The notes beneath the pieces are model-generated. The model was not told where the DNA came from. It did no database searches and saw only the letters and a list, made by a program, of their open reading frames with translations. Source: Selaginella tamariscina (lineage: Eukaryota; Streptophyta; Lycopodiopsida; Selaginellales; Selaginellaceae). Taken from it: a DNA stretch of 64,000 nt. This document shows, one piece after another, positions 59,510 through 64,000 of this stretch (position 1 is its first letter; every line of letters begins with the position of its first letter). The DNA is taken from assembly GCA_003024785.1 (NCBI GenBank), contig PUQB01000795.1:32908-96907 (forward strand), written 5' to 3'. A program made the translations under genes and the position numbers.

Positions 59510-62500
59510 TCAATTCATTATCAATTCTTCTTCGCTATTACCTTCTGAGTGAGGCGAAGAAGGTCTAAGCCGCTTGTGAGATGGTTCAAGATCTTCTGCA
59601 TCTTCTATTGATGTTTCCATGGGTCCTGGAGTGTGCGAATGTTCTGTACTCCTCGAGATAACTTCCGGTCTAATATCTGATTGAAGTTCGTTCTCAGACT
59701 CCGAGATTGAACCAGATTCACCTTCAGAGCTATCGCACTTATCTGGAGGGAACTTTCTCAAATACGCCTTTATGGATTCGTTGGGGTACTCAGTTGAGAC
59801 CCAATCTATCCACTTGTTCAGGTCCTCAACCATGGTCTTATCCTTTTCAACGGCAAACACACATGTATGCCGAAGGTAACACTCCTTCAAGACGGACCCC
59901 CTAGTGCAGTAGTCAAAAACCCACGCATCACTGTGAGGACCCCTGATCAAGTTGACGATGCTCCGTGCCGCTTGACTTGTAATGTTTGGATAACGTACAT
60001 TGCCGAATACGTCACTCATACCTATCGGTGTATCGGATGGAGGTTCAGGGCCGTTGGAGTGCAAACAGATGCCTGGCCAGTCATTTGGAAGCTTGAAATT
60101 GTTTGGCGCATTCCTAACAACCAAGTGAACAACGGTATCAATGCACTTGGGATTAGCATCGTTCATATAAAATCCTGTCCAACGATGTCTATTCTTCTTG
60201 GCGAAGGCGAAGGCAAAAGTATCGGTGACATGAGCAAGAATCAAGAAATAAATACCTGAAAAAGTAGGTATCAGTGAAGAGCGCAAGCATGAATTCAATA
60301 ATAAATACCTTCTATGTATATGCTTGCACGGCTAAGTTTCTCCACCAGATCCTCTAGTGCCCTATCTGTCGAAAGATTTTTTGACACCCGCCGATCCATC
60401 ACGAACAATTGAAACGGTTTCCTACAAGCAGTGATGTTACCCCATAAAGTCTCCGAATCTAACAACAAACATCTGTAGGGCTTGTCGTGATTCGTAGCAT
60501 CCTCCTTTATAAGGTTCAATTCGGTTCTCCGCTGCTGAAGGACTGCCATAAGAGAAGGCGTCATCCCAATGTTCTCCTTTTTGGCGTTGGCGTGCAATAG
60601 ATTCTTGCCAGATCTTCCGATTGGTTCACCCATTCGACAAGCATATCATCGTTCGTCACATGCAAATATTTGCTGACCTCTTCATATGTTGAAGTCGAGG
60701 TCCAACCCAGTTTGTGGCAGTGTATTCCCAACCACTCCTTGAAATGCCTGACCGTCTTCAACTCCATTGCCTTGAGATGAAAAGGAGAGGTTGGGCTGCT
60801 GTTATTAATTTAGTTTGCCATCGATCACCAAATCAGCCAAGACTTCCATCTCCTCCATCGTTGTTCCATTTAAAGGCTTCAACCATGTGAGCTTGAAATC
60901 GTTGTCTACATCCTTTGTAGATTGAACAGACTTAGCCTTTCGGCGTCTTACTGGGTTTTCTTGGCAGACTTTTTTGAGGGCTCCCCTTCACTTGTCTGCT
61001 TCTTCTTCAGTGTTCCTTTTGAAAAGGATTCCATAATCCCCAACCATTTGGCAAAGATCCTATCTTCGGGGCAAGAAATCAACATCATCAGAAATGATGT
61101 TTCCTTCCCGCCCACCTGGGCAAAATCAACTGCTGCAATTTCTTCAACTCTCTGAGGAAAAAGACAGATTAATATACCGGCGAGATAAATCCCGCCAAAC
61201 AATTTGCTTACCCGGTATTTCCGCAGATTGTGTATTCCCTGCGGTAGCTCTTTGTGGTCGCTGAAGAGATTCCCACACGGCTCGCGTGTGTTTAAACTTC
61301 TCCCTTTTGCTGTTGTAGTGGTTGGTGTCGGCAGCGTCCCATTCCGCCGATAACTTATGGTACTGCTCGATTGTGAGATTCGGCTTAGCTAAACGCCGAT
61401 CTTTTTGTCAGCTTCTCACGGGTATGCTCGGAAAGTTTGTTGCCATCGTTCCTTTGTTGTGTTCATCGAGAAGTCGTTGGGCTGCCGTTATTGTGTGCTG
61501 GCCACTAATGATGTAGTACTTGATAGATTTTTATTCTCCGTCTGAATCTTCATGAGTTGTTCTGGTGTTGTGATCCAGACTTTGTCAGCGCCCTTCCTTC
61601 TTTCATAGTATGGACACAAAACAGCATTATGTGGAACGGTATAAGAATTGTCGTCCTTCATCTTCTCCATGAGCTCAGCTACACGTTCCTGGTTGAGTGG
61701 CCTGTAATTGAAGTTTGGGTTGACGCTGCAATATTTAACCCTACAAGGATAAATCTTATCATCCAACATCATTTCCTTGTGACTTATTGCAGCATGAGAT
61801 GCCACAGGTGCAGCTGACAAAACGATTGATGATTTTCTTTTGCGATCCGAATCAACATGTGTGATCCCCGACTGCAGCTGTTCTAGTGTTCTCGGTACAC
61901 TCTTCCAGCTCCCAAATCCTAAGCAAATTGAACGTGATCTGTAGAGAACCTGAGACCGAGCCACCCTCTCAATCTCCATTATGATGTCGCTGTGTTCTTC
62001 TTCAATGTGAAGAGGGAAGATTGCTCACTTGCTGATTTTCTGTATTGTGAAGCAATATCTCCTGACAATACACCTACTCGATGAGTCTGAAGATTTCGAA
62101 GTAGACATCCAGATGGATCCCCTCCATAGATGGGCTTTCGTTGAGTTGAAGAAGAACTCCAAGGTCAACATCATTAGTGAACACGTGAACGTCATTATCC
62201 ACAAGTCGACAAAACCACCCGAAATTAATGTTGTAACTGACGACCTCTGGATCCGAGAACGTGACATTGGATGGAACAAGGCATAGTGTCGAGAATCGTC
62301 CAATCTGGGTTCGCAGCCTGCTTTCGGGTGCTTGACTAGCGAATCTACTTTCCATTGTTTTGCTTGTCCATGAGATGTGACAGAGGTTAATTTGACAGCA
62401 GCCATGGTTGCTCCAATGCGCTTCCCATTTATCTTAAAATATGGCCAAGTTGATTCCAGAATCCCCCTGCCCATCTCTTCTCCTGCTCTTGTCTTTAATG

Positions 62501-62602
62501 TCACCTCAATTCCACATCTGAATACAAAAATGATTAGTTCAAGTATCCGAGTATAACAGATTTTTATTTTAATTCTTACCCAGAATTTGACGACGACTCC
62601 AT
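59510..62602 (-). CDS. ParB-like domain fused to a beta-class amino-methyltransferase-like domain (locus 2)
   Basis: The ATG at 62602 opens MESSSNSG; an intron (62579-62518) joins it to CGIEVTLKTRAGEEM. Later exons cover about 62517-62030, 61979-61213, 61154-60309 (probably interrupted) and 60255-59510. The ParB-N-like part has YPCRVKYCSVNPNFNYRPLN, VAELMEKMKDD and then YYIISGQHTITAAQRLL (about 61530-61480), resembling the DGQHR motif. A basic segment KKKQTSEGEPSKKSAKKTQ follows. The methyltransferase-like part has YRCLLLDSETLWGN (motif IV position), a hydrophobic strand IYFLILAHVTDTFAFAF, then DAWVFDYCTRGSVLKE and CVFAVEKDK (motif I region), and an acidic C-terminal tail. Domain order and several positions parallel locus 1. 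Frame slips occur near 62350, 61530, 61400 and 60610. The assignment is by eye. Confidence 0.58.
61179..61196. repeat. Single array-type palindrome inside an intron
   Basis: GGCGAGATAAATCCCGCC sits in the intron at about 61212-61155. It differs at two positions from the array unit GGCGGGATTAATCCCGCC found 1.8 kb upstream. Confidence 0.6.
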
Positions 62603-62744
62603 ACTAATGACTCGATCTCCTTGTTTGATCAAATCGTCCTTCTGCAAAATAATACACTATGAATACAAATCATATAAAAACGCACACACACTTGTATAAA
62701 CCCGAATATACAAAAATAATACACAGAGAGAAGTAGACGTAATT

Positions 62745-62831
62745 AACTGTCCGAAGCTCACATTTGTGTTAGTGCAAAAGAAAGATAACATTTCGTTTTA
62801 GAACCACCACAAATGTGAGCTCTGGACAGTT
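62745..62831. repeat. 24-bp-arm inverted repeat (hairpin) upstream of locus 2
   Basis: AACTGTCCGAAGCTCACATT... at 62745-62768 pairs with 62808-62831 with two mismatches (GA/AG) across a 39-nt loop. It lies between the gene start (62602) and the palindrome array. It could form a stem in the leader RNA or be a binding site. Confidence 0.55.
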
Positions 62832-62939
62832 TTACATAGATTCCTAGCTTTTACTCGAAATATTATGATAAGATGATAAAAGTAAATAAAATGAGATATG
62901 CAACTTATATATACTAATACACATATATATTCACATGGA

Positions 62940-64000
62940 AGGTGCGGCGGGATTAATCTCGCCACCCCTTCAATGCCTCCTGAAAGAGTGGGCGGGATTA
63001 ATCTCGCCACCTTTCTGGAGGCCTTGAACGGGAGTGCGGAATTAATCTTGCCACCCTTCTCGGTCTCAGAGAGAACTGGGCAGGATTTATTTCTCACACC
63101 CCTTCAGTGACTCCAGAAAGGAGGCGGGATTAATCTCGCCCACCATGTAAGGATGGTTAAATGAATTTCCCACCCTTCCCATTCTCTCCATTGGTATGTT
63201 GAAACCTTCTACGTCTCAGACAGAAACGTTTGGGATTGGTCCGACTCACCAATGGAGAAAAAAGGAAGGGTGGCGGGATTCATTCCTCCAACAGGCATTG
63301 AAGACTCGGCGGGATTAATCCCGCCGCCCAGGGCCTTCACTCGGTCCCTATGCGGCGGGATTAATCCCGCCGGACGCCAATTCCCTGCGCGGAATCGGGC
63401 GGGATTAATCCCGCCGCCTAGGCACTTCAGGCAGGCCAATGGCGGCGGGATAATCCCGCCCGATTCCGCGCAGGGCATGCGTACGCGATTAATCCCGCCT
63501 CCCAGGCCCTTCACTCGGGCCTTAGTCGGCGGGATTAATCCCGCCGAACGCCAATGCCCTGTGCGAAATCTTGCGGGATTAATCCCGCCGCCTAGGCCCT
63601 TCAGGCAGGCCAATGGCGGCGGGATAAATCCCGCCCGATTCCGCGCAGGGCATGCGTACGCGGCGGGATTAATCCCGCCCACCATGTAAGGGATGGTGAA
63701 ATTAATCCCACCACCCTTCTCAGTTCCCTCCATTGGTATTTTGTAAACCTTCTCCGTCTCAGACAGAGTTAGTCGGGATTGATTCAACATACCAATGGAG
63801 GAAAAAAGAAGGTGGCGGGATTAATCCCGCCACCGGGTAATGAAGGTTCGGAGAGACTAATCCCGCCGCCCTCTCGTAAATCATGCGCTCACACATATAT
63901 ATTGGCTGCGGCATTTTGAACAGGGATGGGTGGGGGCGGGATTAATCCCGCCGCTTATATCCTGCGGAAGTGCCTGAGCGGCGGGATTAATCCCGCCGCC
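62940..64000. repeat. Palindrome array, unit GGCGGGATTAATCCCGCC
   Basis: Perfect 18-bp palindromes start at 63308, 63354, 63398, 63528, 63662, 63814, 63935 and 63980. One-change versions lie at 63444, 63572 and 63618. Versions with CTCGCC for CCCGCC lie near 62946, 62992 and 63123, and half units at about 63485 and 63857. The units sit in larger inverted structures: CCCTGCGCGGAATCGGGCGG pairs with its complement downstream. A direct repeat of about 540 bp relates 63150-63280 to 63685-63820. The array is sharply GC-rich in an AT-rich region, begins about 340 bp upstream of the locus 2 start, and runs off the window end. Confidence 0.85.

Noticed and set aside
63209-63790. Long open frames on both strands across the palindrome array (repeating G-G-I-N-P-A and G-L-I-P-P)
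   Set aside because: The palindrome has no stop codon in the relevant frames, so openness is a by-product of the repeat. The frames end with the array and show no domain.
62940-64000. CRISPR-like array
   Set aside because: The units are true palindromes with irregular spacing and degenerate copies, in a eukaryotic plant context with no cas genes. The spacing does not fit repeat-spacer structure.

Overview
The window is nuclear DNA of a land plant. The evidence is split genes with GT-AG introns, an A-type cytochrome P450 family, a Ty1/copia retrotransposon, a Mutator-like DNA transposon, telo-box promoter motifs (TAGGGTTT), AT-rich intergenic DNA and many (GT)n, (AT)n and (GA)n tracts. I cannot name the species. 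Nothing visible is bacterial or organellar.

Layout. At 0.2-0.45 kb there may be a tiny two-exon gene for a signal-peptide, cysteine-rich product on the minus strand. From 0.45 to 5.1 kb the DNA is AT-rich and carries two neighbouring long-inverted-repeat elements. A seven-exon membrane protein gene of the PAP2_C / sphingomyelin-synthase-like family lies at 5.1-8.0 kb. From 10.6 to 55.8 kb there is a cluster of at least ten P450 gene copies and fragments in both orientations. Three are near full length (10.6-13.1, 29.3-31.7 and 41.2-43.6 kb). They are separated by repeated 5' and 3' flank blocks and by pieces of the PAP2_C gene. Three insertions in the cluster can be dated relatively: a 7.9 kb Mutator-like element (14.8-22.75 kb) with a 10-bp target duplication and two 'empty-site' paralogs in the same window, a copia element (24.4-28.6 kb) in a P450 3' flank, and a 1.67 kb element with an 8-bp duplication nested inside the copia.

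The most unusual feature is a gene type present twice: inside the Mutator-like element (19.4-22.6 kb, plus strand) and at 59.5-62.6 kb (minus strand). Each appears to encode an N-terminal ParB-like domain followed by a beta-class amino-methyltransferase-like domain (motif IV first, motif I last). The motif IV and motif I residues are non-canonical. Each copy has an array of inverted-repeat DNA immediately upstream of its start, different at the two loci. At locus 1 the array is GTGCCGACTGA...TCAGTCGGCAC hairpins built as tandem exon plus mini-intron units. At locus 2 it is the 18-bp palindrome GGCGGGATTAATCCCGCC, with eight perfect copies and many degenerate ones up to the window edge. Bacterial ParB proteins bind palindromic parS sites, so a transposon-borne 'ParB-methyltransferase plus cognate palindrome array' module is a hypothesis worth testing. 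At locus 2 the neighbouring gene encodes a divergent FCP1/NIF-type HAD phosphatase-like protein.

Caution. Nearly every gene, including the apparently single-copy PAP2_C gene, carries several one-base deletions, often in short homopolymer runs, that break otherwise well-conserved frames. This could be decay, but it also fits uncorrected indel errors in a long-read assembly, so 'pseudogene' calls here are provisional.
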